Source: Antrodiella citrinella
Taxonomy: Eukaryota; Basidiomycota; Agaricomycetes; Polyporales; Steccherinaceae
Reading direction: 5' to 3'
DNA: 64,000 bases
NCBI GenBank assembly: GCA_004802725.1
Contig: SGPM01000006.1
Span: forward strand, 186,001 to 250,000
Positions 1 through 12,156 of the stretch are shown here, one piece after another; within the stretch, counting starts at the first letter, position 1; the number at the start of each line of letters is the position of its first letter. Below the pieces are notes generated by a model that had not been told where the DNA came from, did not search any database, and saw nothing but the letters and a program-made list of their open reading frames with translations. A program made the position numbers and the translations under genes.

Positions 1-1462
1 TGCCATTCGATAGAGGTAATAGGTGCTCTGTGCCAGTTGAAGGCGGCAACTGGTGAAGGCCCGGGGCCCGTTGCTCTAGAGCAGGATGAGATGTTAGGGT
101 GACGAGGATTAGAAAGGAGCAGAAGGCACTCACCCTCTTTTCTTTACATTTCGTAGATCCCAAGCCTTGATCCCTCCTTCGTCTCCTCCAGAAAGTAGCA
201 AATAACTCGTACTCCGGTTCCAGCTAATGACGTTCACATCACTTTCGTGAGCATGGTCTATCCCGGCGACGCTCTTCCGTGATTTACTCCGTACGTCCCA
301 GATCTGAATACTCTGATCTGCCGAGCAGGACGCGAATACCATTGCCTCGGAAGGACTCCACTGTAGGTCTTCCACACTTGAGGTATGTGACAGGAATGGA
401 GTCGAGAGCGCGTTGAACCCAGAAGGCGTAGTAGTCGTAAGGAAGATTTTTGCATGGATATCTCCGGTTAGCAGACGTAATGAGGTCGGATTCGCATCTC
501 CAGAAGAGGCCCAATCCATAGCGAATCCCTCCGCGCGACCATGCGAGTTTACGGTGAACGCGGGTGTATTCGTCCTTGACTTGTCTATGGTATATCCAGG
601 GACGTCAAGAGCCTCAATAAGAGGGCGCACATCCCATACGTGCACCTTGCCTGTCTCAGACCAACTGGCGACGAAGTATGGCTGGGAAACAGAAGGTAAT
701 GGCTGAGATGAAGGCAACGGTTGTGCGCGGACACGATTCACACCACCAAGATGTGGGATAGAGCGATACTCTAGGATAGGATCTTCGTCTAAAGCATCGT
801 CGTCTTCATCGTCATCCGAATCAGAGTCGTCTATTAGATTAAGGTCAGAACACATTGAGAAATCGGATGTTTTCTCGCACTTACCTGAATTCCGCTGTGT
901 CTTATGCAAAGAGCTCATCTTATACACAGTGATTTCGTTATTTTTGGCGACATCGGCTTGAGTTCCGCTGACGATGTATGCAGTTGCAGGGAACCGCTGC
1001 CGTTGATCACCCATGTTGTCTCGGAGAACATCAAATGACAAACACGGCCAGTTGACGTTCAACCCGTGTCGCATCAAGTATACAGAGTCATCTGCCTCAA
1101 GAACTTCGCCTTCGGCTAGCTCGTGGACACCAGGTATGAATGTTTGTGGCACTGGTGGTTTTTCGTCCGACTCTTCAATGGGTGGGAGTACGTCTTCGTC
1201 GACTTCCATCTCTATAAGAAGCAGTCTCAGATACAAATAAATTCCATACAAGATGAAGCAACATACCTTCATTGTCTGCATTTTCACCCTCCACTACTTC
1301 CTCATCACTCTCGAATTCATCCTCCCAACCATCCTCAAACTCGCCCATACCCTCATCTGGTACCTTTTCAGGTTTTGAGGCGTTTCCCCGCTGAGTCTTT
1401 CGCGGTTCGTGATCGGTACTGGTAGAAGCCGCTTGCAATTCTGTTGCAGTTCGTTTCGACAT
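1..1462 (-). CDS. RRB1: Ribosome assembly WD40 protein RRB1 (GRWD1 homologue), 3' end off the window
   Basis: Chaperone-type WD40 protein that escorts ribosomal protein L3 (uL3) to pre-60S particles in the nucleolus (known for yeast Rrb1 and human GRWD1). Exons read on the minus strand: 1267-1462, 885-1211, 134-830 and 75 to the left edge. Seen: an acidic N-terminus, the family block around VYLMRHGLNVNWPCLSFD, a DSDSDDDEDDD acidic stretch, LDEDPILEYRSIPHLGGVNR, and WD repeats with IQIWDVRS and IKAWDLRN. Past the last intron the frame resumes with AAFNWHRAPITSIEW, which matches the next WD repeat, so the gene continues beyond base 1. The start is the ATG at 1462, giving MSKRTATEL. The intron at 831-884 is 54 nt and has no in-frame stop, so retention would keep the frame. 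Identification is firm; only the C-terminus is missing. Confidence 0.92.
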
Positions 1463-2098
1463 GGTGAAGTAGTGGAATGAAGGAGAGTAGAAGTGAACCT
1501 TTGCCAAAATTTCAGCCACACTTGGGTTTGCGAATCTACGCGATCTGCTTTGATCTCTAACCACGTGAAAATACCTATTTGAGTAAATAGAGATGACGTA
1601 AAGTCCTCGTCTCTCATCTTCATCAATACCTTCAGAATCCAGACTTGCCAGTAACCGTTGCTCGAGTCTCAGCGACATCTGTATGTTTCAATTATCTATG
1701 TTTCGTAGGAGTCTGGTCGAAATTGTGTGCAAAGCGTGAACTTCAGCATGGGTCGCCCGCCACTCAGTCTGGAGTTGCCCGTCAACAGTCACTTTGGAGA
1801 CATGGATCCTCGTCGATTTCCAACGCTCTTCAACGTCAAAATGTCACCCCGTTGCGATCAGCAAGTATTGCTATTGTTTGGAGCATGGGAAGTCGAGAAC
1901 TTAGTCCAGCTAGGCCTGTCTGTGGCCATATTATTATCAGCGCTATATCCAGATTAGCGCTCAGCTATAATGACTTCCCCTCCCTATAAATCTCCCCAAC
2001 GACATACTCTCCTCTTCCTCATACTTTTCGACCTACTACTTTGCAGACGACCTCTTTTGACACGTCTGTCTTCCTTCAATTTATCTTCAGCACCGCGT
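1463..2098. other. Divergent intergenic region
   Basis: Shared upstream region between RRB1 (minus) and the Ser/Pro-rich gene (plus). It holds a CACGTG E-box at about 1562-1567 and a TATAAA at 1985-1990 in front of the plus-strand gene. Open frames here (for example 1645-1989) show no recognisable protein and no splice logic. No RNA gene was seen. Confidence 0.5.
1985..1990 (+). promoter_or_regulatory. TATA box candidate
   Basis: TATAAA lies 109 bases before the ATG at 2099. A TATA here would place transcription start near 2010-2020, downstream of an in-frame ATG at 1970. This is the reason for choosing 2099 as the start. Confidence 0.45.
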
Positions 2099-3641
2099 AT
2101 GCGAATTACCCACCATGAAGTCTCGCCCAATCTTACCAGCGTCCAGTTTGGATTTGCGTTACCCCCCTCTCCGAGCACATACAATGCACCATCCATCAGC
2201 GCTCCTTTCCCTCCTTCAGAGGACAATAGCCCGCTCATGATGCTTCGATTCCGTCGGCCAAGCCTCCTCGCACCACTCCGTCCTGGTACAGTGCAGGACG
2301 GCCGCTTGCACAGTCCACTGGCCACCACCCCCCTCACCGTCCCGTTATCGCGTCGCTACAGTACCAGCATCAAGGACGATACGGGAGACGAATCTGAGAG
2401 CGACAAGGACAAGATGTGGACGGACAGTCCACCCTCTGTGGATTCGGGTGCTACTACTCCCTCGTTAGGTTCAGACCCGTCCTTGCTTAAGGCGGATTCC
2501 GATGTCAGTATCAAGAGCACTACACCAGCACGGTCTTCATCACCTCTACCCCAAACACCAGCAAAGCCTCCTGTTGACCTTGGCAGTGAGTCAACAGCGC
2601 AGATGCAGTTGCGACGACTGTCTCAGCCTGTGAGTAGCCCTCCACTTCTCGTCATTAAGCGGAGGCTAAGTCGGTAATACTAGATCAAGATGCCCCGTAT
2701 TCTGACCCTGGTTTCTGAATCGCACCCTGAAGAGGCCGAAGTCAAGTCAGAAGCGCAATTCCAGCGCTTTGTAGCTAGTTGCTCGGACTTGCCGCTTCAA
2801 CCTCGGACTCTCCGCGCACCATCGGACCGAGGTCGTTATCCAGAGGAAGCAGATACAGACGAGCCGGTGCGTGAAGACACTCCCAGCGACGACGATGACG
2901 ACAATGCAGATGTGGCGGAGTCATCGACGTTTACATTTGGGGCACACAGTGAACCCATCAATATCATCAAACCTGTCACTCCCGCACAGAGTGTCAACGG
3001 CGATGATTTCTCAGTCGAGAGTCCAGGGGCGGCGATGGATGTTGATATGGTGAGCATCTTACATAGACGAAATCGACCTGTTTTGTTGACCCTCTATGCT
3101 AGCCATTCTATGGCGGCTCCCCTGCCCCAAGCATGGCCTCATGGCGATACACTCCTCCCCCAACTTCGAGTGCTGTACGCAGCAGTAAACGAAAGTGTAA
3201 GTTCTATCCTGTTGAGCTCCATAGATGTCCTATACTAACAATGCTCTAGTCGATGATCGTTACGACCCTTATCCAGCGAGTAAACGTCGGGCTGTTTCAC
3301 CCTCCGTCTCCCTTCTACGCGAATCACAATCCTCTTTCTTCCCTCGGACACCTAATTCCTCACGCGTACCTATGCCTATTCCCATCGCCATACCGAGCGG
3401 CATCAGTTCTGGTTCATCATCTCCCGTTGTTTCGTCTTTCGGTGGCGGGTCTCTGGCGGGCGGACGTCCAATGAGTATAGGTTCATCGAGCGCATTGTCA
3501 AGCCCGACCTTGAGGGCTCAGATTGGGCTGTCAAGCCCCATACTCCGGCCGATGAAGCGTGCACGGAGAGACACCGATGCTGCTGCTAGACGAGAAGTGG
3601 AAGGTGCAGGCGAGGGTGTGAATGAGCTGAGTCTAGAATGA
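2099..3641 (+). CDS. Ser/Pro-rich conserved fungal protein of unknown function
   Basis: I do not recognise the function. Four exons: 2099-2629, 2684-3049, 3103-3196 and 3250-3641. The joins are SQP/IKMP, VDM/PFYGG and KRK/FDDRYDPYP, all with clean GT..AG ends. The product is largely disordered and rich in Ser, Pro and Thr, with an acidic stretch (PSDDDDDNAD) in the middle. The C-terminal third is the most ordered-looking and basic part: KRKFDDRYDPYPASKRR, then AVSPS and PMKRARRD, which look like nuclear localisation signals and proline-directed phosphosites. A nuclear regulatory role is possible but only inferred. An in-frame ATG at 1970 would add 43 hydrophobic/basic residues; the TATA position argues against it. 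Confidence 0.7.
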
Positions 3642-3852
3642 CAGCTCTATTGGATTTACACTATCACAGTGCATCTTGACCGGCGTTGTCTCATTGGATA
3701 GACTCTCAATTTCTTGGACGGGGGACCTGGATATCATCATACTATTCCTTGGAAGCAGTGTTTATTTCTGTGCACATGACAATCATCTATCTTACTTTTC
3801 GCTCACGGCATTTTAAACAGTATAATATCGCATACTATTCGCAATTTGTAGC

Positions 3853-4409
3853 TTAGCTTCCTCTGTACGTTGTGTATGAGTATGGGCTGATGAGGAGAGG
3901 GATGTGATAGTGCTCTTGGGGGCTGGCCACCTCAAAGGTGATCTACGTTGTGGTCAGTCTATAGCTTCTTGTGGCGGAATGTAATACAAGATTGTACCTC
4001 GACCCATGGGTAGAAGCATTTCCTTCCTGTGCTCTCAAAATACTCCTTGGTCTGAAAGATCACCTTGTACAGTTTGCCGGCATACAGCCTGGCTCGCTCT
4101 TCTTTGGACTCCATCGAGGTCGGAAAAGGCCACAGCTGCATGCATCTTCCGTCTGCATCTGTCACTCTGTATGCTTTCTTCAATCATTCTGCTTGCCATG
4201 GACGCGAGGAGATCCTGCAGCGTACCCTGTAGCGATGACCTCAACTTCACCGCCGGCTTTGTTGTCAATGATCTCTTGCCATACGACGGTCACTCCTCCC
4301 GCAGGCTTTCCGAGGGAGGAGTCAAGAACTGCAGTGCACGGTCAGAGGGGGTGTACAGATTACGTCGAGGGTGACCTGTACCATGGCATGTTACTGGTGA
4401 TTTGGACAT
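3853..4409 (-). CDS. 5-hydroxyisourate hydrolase (transthyretin-like protein)
   Basis: Hydrolyses 5-hydroxyisourate to OHCU, the step after urate oxidase in purine breakdown. Four exons on the minus strand: 4382-4409, 4226-4328, 3998-4166 and 3853-3942, encoding 129 residues, the usual family size. Seen: the N-terminal signature HVLDSSLGKPAGGVTV with its histidine, TDADGRC, the block YFESTGRKCFYPWVE, EHYHIPLLISPYSY with the second active-site histidine, and the diagnostic C-terminal YRGS. The first coding exon is only 28 nt and splits the CHV codon run. No peroxisomal targeting signal is visible beyond the YRGS end, so a cytosolic or peroxisomal site cannot be decided. No other urate-pathway gene is nearby. 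Confidence 0.93.
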
Positions 4410-4951
4410 GTTCCCTGACGTTCGACGTTGGGCGGTGGGACGAGAAAGTCAAGGTATGAGGCGAACTTGTACCCATCGATGGAAATTGACACCGGACTCC
4501 ATGCCAGGCGACCGATCTATGATCATGCTTGTATTCAGCCTCGCAGTGCCCAGACTTGACTGAAGGTACAAGTGACGCTCTTTTCGTCATACCTTCTGTT
4601 CAACCAGTGGTCAGATGACATTCTTTTGCCAACGGGGAGTACAAACTACCTTAACAAAGTTACACACCCCGTTTTAAGGTGGCACGTTCGGAGCATGGCG
4701 GTCTGTAATATGAACGTGTCGACAACAATGTGCGTACTCACCCCACATCTGCCCACTGTAATGCTCAGTTAACCTACTGATCCAGGCCACTTACAAGCCA
4801 AGTGTCGGGCGGTGTAAAGCAGTACGGCTGCATCCATTACAGATGTCGTGCCACTACACCTATAAGTGTATAGCCGTATGACCTTCAAGTTTCCCGAGCT
4901 CGTTATACGACCCCTTCTGCTCCGTCCTACGTGATCCTCACAACTTCAACA
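4410..4951. other. Divergent intergenic region
   Basis: Upstream of both the hydroxyisourate hydrolase (minus) and the helical toxin-like gene (plus). No TATA box is obvious and no RNA gene was seen. Short open frames here lack any coding signature. Confidence 0.45.
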
Positions 4952-6546
4952 ATGTCCGGTACTCGCTCCACTCTCGCCCAAGCAGACAAAGAACTCGGCG
5001 ATGTCCTCATCAACAGCACAGAACTCTCCGACGAGGAGCTCGCTGAGGCTCTCAAGATCCTCAGCGCACACCTCTCCGACCATAAGATCACCCAAATCAT
5101 CCACGAAGAGATCGAACGGCTCGCAGAACAGGCCTTGACACTTGAGAAGAGCTTCGGCAATGTCAAGTTGCTGCTAGAGAAGATCGCTGAGGCCTCTGAA
5201 CGTGATATGAAGCGTGATGTAACCGACATGTCCGAAACGTGGGTGGGATATTCCAACGTAAGATATGGTGTCTCTACCTCATCGTGCATTCAGTACTGAA
5301 TGTCCGTCATCCAGAACTATGTCGAGTTCCTGTGGAAGTCTCGCCAAGTGGCTGGTAAAGCTGAAGCTGCGGCGAAAGGTATCAAGTTCGGATCGATGTT
5401 CGTTCTCTTAGACTGACCCGTCTTGTTAGATTTCGCCTCCGACTTCGTGGATTTCCTCAAGGAAGATGATGTCAAGAAGAAGGAGAAACGGGATGAAATC
5501 AACAACTATCTCGAGGTCCCCTTCCCAAGCTATTCCTTTCTACTCAAAGGCTTACAACATTTTCTGTCCTATAGAACCTCGACAGAGGTTCTTCTGATTC
5601 CAAGCAGCTACAGGAAGGTCTGCACGCCCTACGCGATGGCATCAAGCAGTTCGCAAAGGACTGGAAGGACCTCGTGCACAAATACCACTCTGACATTGGC
5701 ATCGACGAGTGGACTCAGTTGGACAAGGATGTCACGGAGCTGACCAATGCTCTTTGGACGTGCGTATCTGCTCACGAGGTTGATTGGGCTACGTATATTG
5801 ATTGCTTTACCGGCAGGTTGAGACTCAAGATCGAGAGGCTCTCCAGGTCCATGGGTGTCATCGTATCCACTAATGGTGTGTCATCCATCCTGGCTGCGCT
5901 CTGTCCCATCTTGTGGACTGAAATCATGGTAAGCTGTTCCCACAACATCTGAATTTGACCTAAAACAACTCATTCGTCTTTGCCCACCGTAGGTCGCAAC
6001 GTTGAAAAGAAAAGGCAGCTCTTCCAAGGCCTCTTCTAAGGCTCTCACCGACGCAGAATCTGAAGTCCGCAGTACGTCGTCTCTTTCACTCCTTATGTCC
6101 GAAGCGTCACTCACTCATTCGTGCAATCAACCATAGCCATTCAACGCGAGCTCGAACAGAAGACCGCCCAACGCGATTCCGTGGCGCGCAGGCTGACGGG
6201 TACCAAGGCTCTTCACGCCGACGTGGGTACCAGCGAGATGGGCATCGCTGACTTCTGCGACAAGTTGACTGCGATTGGCTCAGTCTGGGATACCGTACGT
6301 ACTGCTCGGCAGACCGTCCGTGAGCATATGTCATTAAAGGCCTCTCCTCGAATTGTGTAGATTCGGGAAGACCTCAAGATCATCTCCGGCTTGCTCGACT
6401 TCACCAAGGGAGATCTTTCTAAGCAGTTGTTCGACCTTCGTCTTGACACCACGGCTAGCCTGTACAACACTTTGGCAACGGCTCTTCATCACTACCAGGT
6501 GGTCGTCACCATGCCTGACTCGGCCGTGCAGAAGCGTCATTTGTAA
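4952..6546 (+). CDS. All-helical protein resembling XaxA/YaxA/Cry6-type alpha pore-forming toxins
   Basis: Eight exons: 4952-5257, 5315-5378, 5430-5515, 5575-5759, 5817-5928, 5993-6071, 6137-6294 and 6361-6546, totalling 391 residues. The sequence is nearly all predicted helix: long amphipathic heptad-like stretches at about residues 1-240 and 300-385, with few Pro or Gly. Between them, at about residues 225-255 and coded by exon 5, is one hydrophobic segment rich in Val, Ile, Leu and Ala, followed by a basic Lys/Ser-rich turn. This layout (helical bundle, one central hydrophobic insertion, about 400 residues) is that of the XaxA/YaxA, Cry6A and Hbl/Nhe alpha-toxin superfamily, which has fungal members. 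No signal peptide is visible, so export would need cell lysis or another route. The donor after exon 3 (GTCCCC) is weak. Toxicity is not shown; a structural or membrane-remodelling protein is the alternative. Confidence 0.5.
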
Positions 6547-6715
6547 TTTTCATGCGTCATGTTGCCTAACGTCCCACCTCTTGGAAACTCTCCAGGATAT
6601 CATGTACTCGTGGATGCGCCGATGAAGTAGAAATATACGGACTCTTTCATCATACATTCTCCGAAAGAGGTATACAAACACTATGGTAGGAACATGATAC
6701 ATAACATAAAAACAT

Positions 6716-9191
6716 TCACCAACATTCCCACTTCTGGCCCCCAATTGCAATCAACCGATTGAACAACTCATCTCGTCCTCTAATCGCCGTCAAAAGGAAA
6801 CTCTTCCCATCCTTACCAGTGATCTCTAACCCATCTACAATCTCCCGACTCATAGCCCATCCGACGATGATCTTGCCCTTCCACCCGAATCCGCCAACCT
6901 TCCGCAAGCCAACGATATCCGCCAGAGGGATGGTGAACTCCGGGTGAATGTCCGTTGCAGAGAGATCAGCGAAGTACGCGTGGGCCCTCGGCATGAGACT
7001 AGTGAGGACGCTTCGGTACTTGACGTACACGAACGCTACGCAGGGGGAAGTGGCAGAGTTGACGATCAGGACATGTCCTCTCCTGCCATGCCATCGAGCT
7101 GTGAACGCAGAGGGTCCTTCGTACTTCTCGATGGGACCCGGGATCACTTTCTTAGGTCTGTTGTCTGCGGTGCGCTCTTGTTCCATGGGGTCGGCGGTGA
7201 CGTCCGCGTCGGTGATGTCAGTGAGCGGAGGGTCCGACACAGCTCCAACGCGCCGTCTGGCGTACTCTGAACCCACAGCCGCTTTCACGTAGTCCACGGT
7301 CAGTGCACCGCTTACACCAGCTCTGACAGCTTTTTTCAAGAACCCAGCCACACGTTTCCTTGTTCTCCCCTTCGGGCTTGCCGAATCTTGCCCATCCGTA
7401 CCTGTCTGTGATTGACTGTCCTCGCGCTCAGCATCTGAATCGACTGAGTAATTGGACAAGTCAACACCGACGTCAGATTCCTCCGCACCTGAGCCCGGAT
7501 CTTGGGCGGTAGGTGCGTCGAGGGAAGTAGGCGGAGGAGGAAGAGGAGCCTTGCTAGCCTCTCCAATGCGCAATAGCGTCAAAGTGAGCTGCGCGTTGGT
7601 CGGGACGCCGATCAAAAGCGTTCTGTAAAAAACGCGATCATCGGTCTCTGCGCAGCAAGAAAAATGAGGCGGGTATTCGCGTACCTCCTGAGCTCAAGGT
7701 ATTCATGCCAATTGGGAACCTCCCGCGCAAGCCGGCGTGCACCTTTCACGATCAATGGCTGTCCGAAGAAGGCGATGCCGAGAACGAACGTGAAGAGCCG
7801 AACGAAGATATCGGTTTTCACAATGTAGACCAACGGCATAACTGTAAGCAGAGGCGCAGCAATCCTATTGCGAGACGTGCGCGAGAACGGAAGGGTTGGA
7901 GATAGAGCACTGCGCATGGCGATCAGTTCGGCCTCTTGTTGACTCAGCATGGCGTGAAGACTCACTTTGCCCATCGTTCCCAACCATCTGAAAGGTCTTC
8001 CAGAATATTCATGATTGGACGTGCCTTCTCCCACATCGAGTCTATCACAGGCTTCTTCGCGGCGTCCTTACTCGAATCGTCGCCCGACGCCAGATCTTTC
8101 GCTTCTACGCCTGCGAGGACAGCACTGACTGGATCCGGAACGGCACCGTCCACGGATGACATCTGTTTGTCCTCGCCTTGAGCTGCAGGTTCACCTCCTC
8201 CAATAGCATTCCCATCTCCGTCATCTCCTGGGCCCTTGCCCGCAGCGGCACTGACAGCAATGGTAGCAAAACCAGAGACGAAATGACGTGCTTCCTGCTC
8301 GACAGCTTCGCCTAGATGCTTCTCCTGCGCACCCGACAAACTATCTACGCTGCCCAGGGAATCCGATTTAGGCTTCTGGATATTTCCAGTCTTTGCGCTG
8401 ATCATGGCAAGCGGCGCAGGAGGGAATAGAAGCTTTCGGGACCGGGGTTCTAGGATTAGCGTTGCAAGCATTGCCAAGAACAGAGGTAGGAGCATGCGGA
8501 AGAACCAAGCGATGTAGTAGACCTACACTGATGTCAGCACTGTTGAACTGTACAGCATATTTTGGACTCACGAGACAAAACCAAGAAGTACGCCAAGGCT
8601 CATTCCAGGAGCGCAGTCGTGCAATTTGCTTCCCAAAAGATACCATTCCGACGATCTGAAAGGACAAGGTCAGTCCGAAATTGCGCATGATTGACGGATA
8701 TAGACATACGACTGTCATATATAGACGTTCCAGAGTAGCCCTGAACTTGTCGGGAGAAAACTCTTCTTTCGGATTGTACTCAAGGTCCAGAGAACCGGTG
8801 GGTAGTTCAGAAACAGCTTTGACATGGAATATTTGCTGCGAGATGAGGTGGGCGAGCTGACTATGGCTGCGATATGATATGACCGACGAACCTTGTTGAA
8901 CCTTCTCAATAGCAGATACAGATCATCATTGCTGATACCGTTCAAGACGGGGGCAGGGACCTGATTTGGAGGGACGTTCCAACCATAGTCCTTGACTTCG
9001 GGATCTTTAAGCTGCAGGGATACCGTTGCTTGCGCTCTACTCGGATGCTTCGGCGGGGGTAGCTGTACGGTCGCTGCCAGAGCTGGCGCACTATCCGAGT
9101 CGTCTACGACATTGATGGTGGGCGTCGGTAATTGTTCTTCGGGCTCTACGACGGACTGAGGAGACGGAGGATTGTTGTTCGTATTGTCCAT
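6716..9191 (-). CDS. DUF3292 fungal membrane protein
   Basis: Six exons on the minus strand: 8892-9191, 8710-8835, 8572-8655, 7966-8522, 7685-7909 and 6716-7622, encoding 732 residues. The N-terminus is disordered (MDNTNNNPPSPQ). Then come hydrophobic segments: VYYIAWFFRMLLPLFLAML at about residue 170, and a membrane hairpin with PLLTVMPLVYIV and FTFVLGIAFFGQPL at about residue 370-410. The C-terminal part has a PH/GRAM-like fold pattern: YEGPSAFTARWHGRRGHV, ADIVGLRKVGGFGWKGKIIV and the end RDELFNRLIAIGGQKWE. This C-terminal block and the membrane arrangement match the uncharacterised fungal family DUF3292. The combination suggests a membrane or lipid-associated role, but that is inference. 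The first intron uses a less common GTTCGT donor. Confidence 0.82.
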
Positions 9192-9995
9192 GATGAATGA
9201 GGAAGTGAAGAAAAGATACAAAAGATTCTCATCTTGTAGTGGAACCAAGCTGAGTAGGACAACGCGCCACACCGACAACCAGATAATGACATCGACGTCA
9301 CCGGCGCTCACTACTATCGCGGAGTTTGAGATGATGGGCGCCTCTTACTATCATCTTTGCCAGCGCTCAATTGCATTTCAAACTTTCACAACTTGAACTT
9401 CTTCATTGTCTACATTTTGACTTGCGCCGTCGGAAAGAAACAAAAATCATGAGCTTGTACGCTGCTTGCACACGTCGTGCGCTGCTCTCCACATCGATTC
9501 CGTTTTGCCTCCGACGAAGACTCAATTGGCCGCAGCAGAACAGTCTATATTTGCCTACCACTATGGGCTAGTCACTTAGGTTAGCAGCATGGCTTTCTGA
9601 TTGCTTGCTGAGACTTGCTGTTCACGCCTTTGTCATCTAGCGCAGTTACTTCCTCATCCCTACGGTTCTGGCCGGACCCATGCTCAGTTCCCCGCGGCGT
9701 ACGAATTTGTCGGTTCCGCCGTGTCAGCGCAGTCCTCTGGACCCCATGCTCGAATCCGGATGTGTGATCGGGACAGCCTCTTAGTCCGCGACTCCGCTGG
9801 ATTACGAGCGCCTTGCTGACCGTTTCATTCACGACCACAGTGGCCGCAGCGCAGCCTCCGGCAATTCGGCCTTCCTGTACACTCTCCCATCCTTCCTTCC
9901 TACATAACCCTCACAGGCTGAGGTCTTGCTTTGTTTTCCCCACTGATATATTTTCCTACCTTTCCTTTGCTTACTTACGCTCGAACATTTCTACG
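9192..9995. other. Divergent intergenic region, 0.8 kb
   Basis: Upstream of the DUF3292 gene (minus) and the aspartic protease (plus). The part near 9870-9990 is CT-rich on the plus strand, as is common just before fungal starts. Open frames around 9580-9840 on either strand show no protein signature. I looked for a tRNA around the GCTCGAATCC at about 9749 and found no cloverleaf. Confidence 0.45.
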
Positions 9996-11777
9996 ATGCT
10001 TCGCGCATCTCCCCTTCCCCTGTCACTGCTTGCTCTCTTAATTTTGAACATTTCCTCGTCAACTGCTACACCACCACACCCCGCAACAACGACTGCAGCC
10101 CCTGGAAAGACAATCCATCTGTCACGACGAGTACAACATAAGCGCAATTCAGATCCGTCATGGCTTCAAGCGCATCGAGCTGCCGTGCATGCAAAGTATG
10201 GTCTTACGAAGAGCAAACGAGCCAGTAGCGGACAGAATTTGTGAGTAACTTGCCCTCTATGAAGCGCCTCTACTTACCACCCTCTCCAGGCTCGTAAATC
10301 AGAATTCTGACACGAGCTATTTCGGGTCCATAGAAGTTGGTACACCGTTGCAGGCGTTCGACGTAATTCTGGATTCTGGATCTTCGTGAGTCGATTGTCA
10401 CGCTACTTTACCAGAGGATGTTTCTAACTCTATATCAGGGATTTGTGGATAGCTAATTCTGACACCGCTGGATCGGGAATCACCTTGTTCGATGCTCAAT
10501 GTACGTTCTGTGCCTCCTTTTACAAGATGAACATGTCAAGTGACCACATTTACAGCGTCATCCACATTCGTGAGCTCCAATACCCCCTTCAGTGTACAGT
10601 ACGCTTCCGGATCTGCCACTGGTACGCTTGGCAGCGACATTGTGTCCTTTGCAGGATTTGAGATTCAGTCGCAGACCTTCGGTATGTTGTAAACGTTTAT
10701 GGCTCCCGCTATGCGCCTACTCAGCGTATTCTGCATTCCAGGATTGGTGAATGGGACGAGTTCTGGCCTACTCAGTAGCCCTGTCTCTGGTCTTATGGGT
10801 CTTGCGTTCACCAGCCTCGCCAGCTCTGGTGCAACTCCGTTCTGGGAGGCCATCACGAACACGAACGGCGCCCTCAGTTCTCCACTCATGGCTGTCCAAC
10901 TCACCCGCTTCAACAATGACACCCACGCCTCAACACTCGAGCCTGGAGGTACTTTCACCCTCGGGGCCACGAACTCGAGTCTGTTCACGGGTAATATCGA
11001 CTACCAAAATATCCCAAGTGGGGCGCCCGGGTATTGGATGCAGGACATCACGGGATTGACGTCGCAGGGCACGAGTATCACGTTGCCGAGTGGATCGAGT
11101 TCGTGGGCGGCCATTGATACAGGCACGACGGGTATCGGAGGTCCGGCGGATGTTCTAGAGAACTTGTACGCTGCAATTCCCGGAAGCTCGAAGGGTACTG
11201 GTCAATATGAAGGATACTACATCTATCGTAAGTCTATACACCTTCATGCGGTCAACATATGCTGAACGTCGTGTGTTGCAGCTTGCAGCACTGACGTGAA
11301 TGTCGCAATGACATTTGGCTCCAGCTCAAACAGCTGGTCCATCTCTCCTGCGGACATGCAGTTCCAGCAGATCGACACGAACAACTGCGTTGGCGCTATC
11401 TTCGAGATATCCACTGGGTCGAATACGCCCGCGTGGATCGTCGGTGATTCCTTCTTGGTATGTCTGCCCGATCACACATGCGTCATCCTCACCGCTAACT
11501 CATGATTATTGTGCAGAAAAACGTATATACCGTGTTCCGTTCGTCTCCCGCCTCTGTTGGATTTGCCACCCTCTCGTCCACCGCGCTCGGCATGAACGGT
11601 GTGAACGGCGCCGTACCCTCTGCAACCGTCGCCTCCTCCGGCGCGCCGGCTGCCACCGGTTCTGGTACGACCAGCCCGAAAAGCTCTAGTGCCCTTTCCG
11701 GGCGTATGTCGTCAGCTACCGGAACTCTAGCTCTCATCATGAGCATGCTTGTCGCTGTGGCGATGTGGATGCTCTGA
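9996..11777 (+). CDS. Pepsin-like (A1) aspartic protease, secreted and surface-anchored
   Basis: Seven exons: 9996-10240, 10290-10385, 10439-10500, 10556-10681, 10742-11227, 11282-11457 and 11517-11777, giving 483 residues. Seen: an N-terminal signal peptide (hydrophobic LPLSLLALLILNISSS), a basic propeptide with HLSRRVQHKRN, the first catalytic motif VILDSGSSDLWIA, a flap-region stretch, the second catalytic motif AAIDTGTTGIGGP, and a Cys pair in the C-terminal lobe (PCSTD and NNCVG). After the catalytic domain there is a Ser/Thr/Ala-rich linker and a final hydrophobic helix (LALIMSMLVAVAMWML), consistent with a GPI-anchor signal or a C-terminal membrane span. Expected role: extracellular proteolysis at the cell surface. 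Family membership is firm; the substrate is unknown. Confidence 0.92.
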
Positions 11778-12156
11778 TGACGTGTGGCGGGAGGTGACGG
11801 TTTGTAATAGGTGTGCGTCGGCACCTCATGTATCCATTCCTACGTTGTGTTGTGCTTTTCATGGTGGACGTTTTCATGCCCAGTTGGACGACGGACTTCT
11901 AATGGTGCCATCTTGGACATTGCCCCTTGTTCTTCTATTCGCTTTCCCTCCTATCGTTCAGTTTACGTTCACTGTACAGCTTGCTTATACTGCACAGACG
12001 ATAATATATACATTTACACATAACACTGAATGATGTGGTACTATGCAGGCAAACATGAATTCAAACGATGTGCAAACAGTCGCAAAACACTGGATGAAAA
12101 CAGATGAGCGACCTCTGAAAAGAAAGTCACCTGAATTCGACCAAACCGGATGGACA
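11778..12156. other. Convergent intergenic region
   Basis: 3' flanks of the aspartic protease (plus) and the DUF2235 gene (minus). It is AT-rich around 11990-12030 (atatatacatttacacat), as expected for polyadenylation regions. Nothing else was seen. Confidence 0.4.

Noticed and set aside
9741..9770. Possible tRNA T-loop (GCTCGAATCC)
   Set aside because: No matching acceptor, D or anticodon stems on either side.
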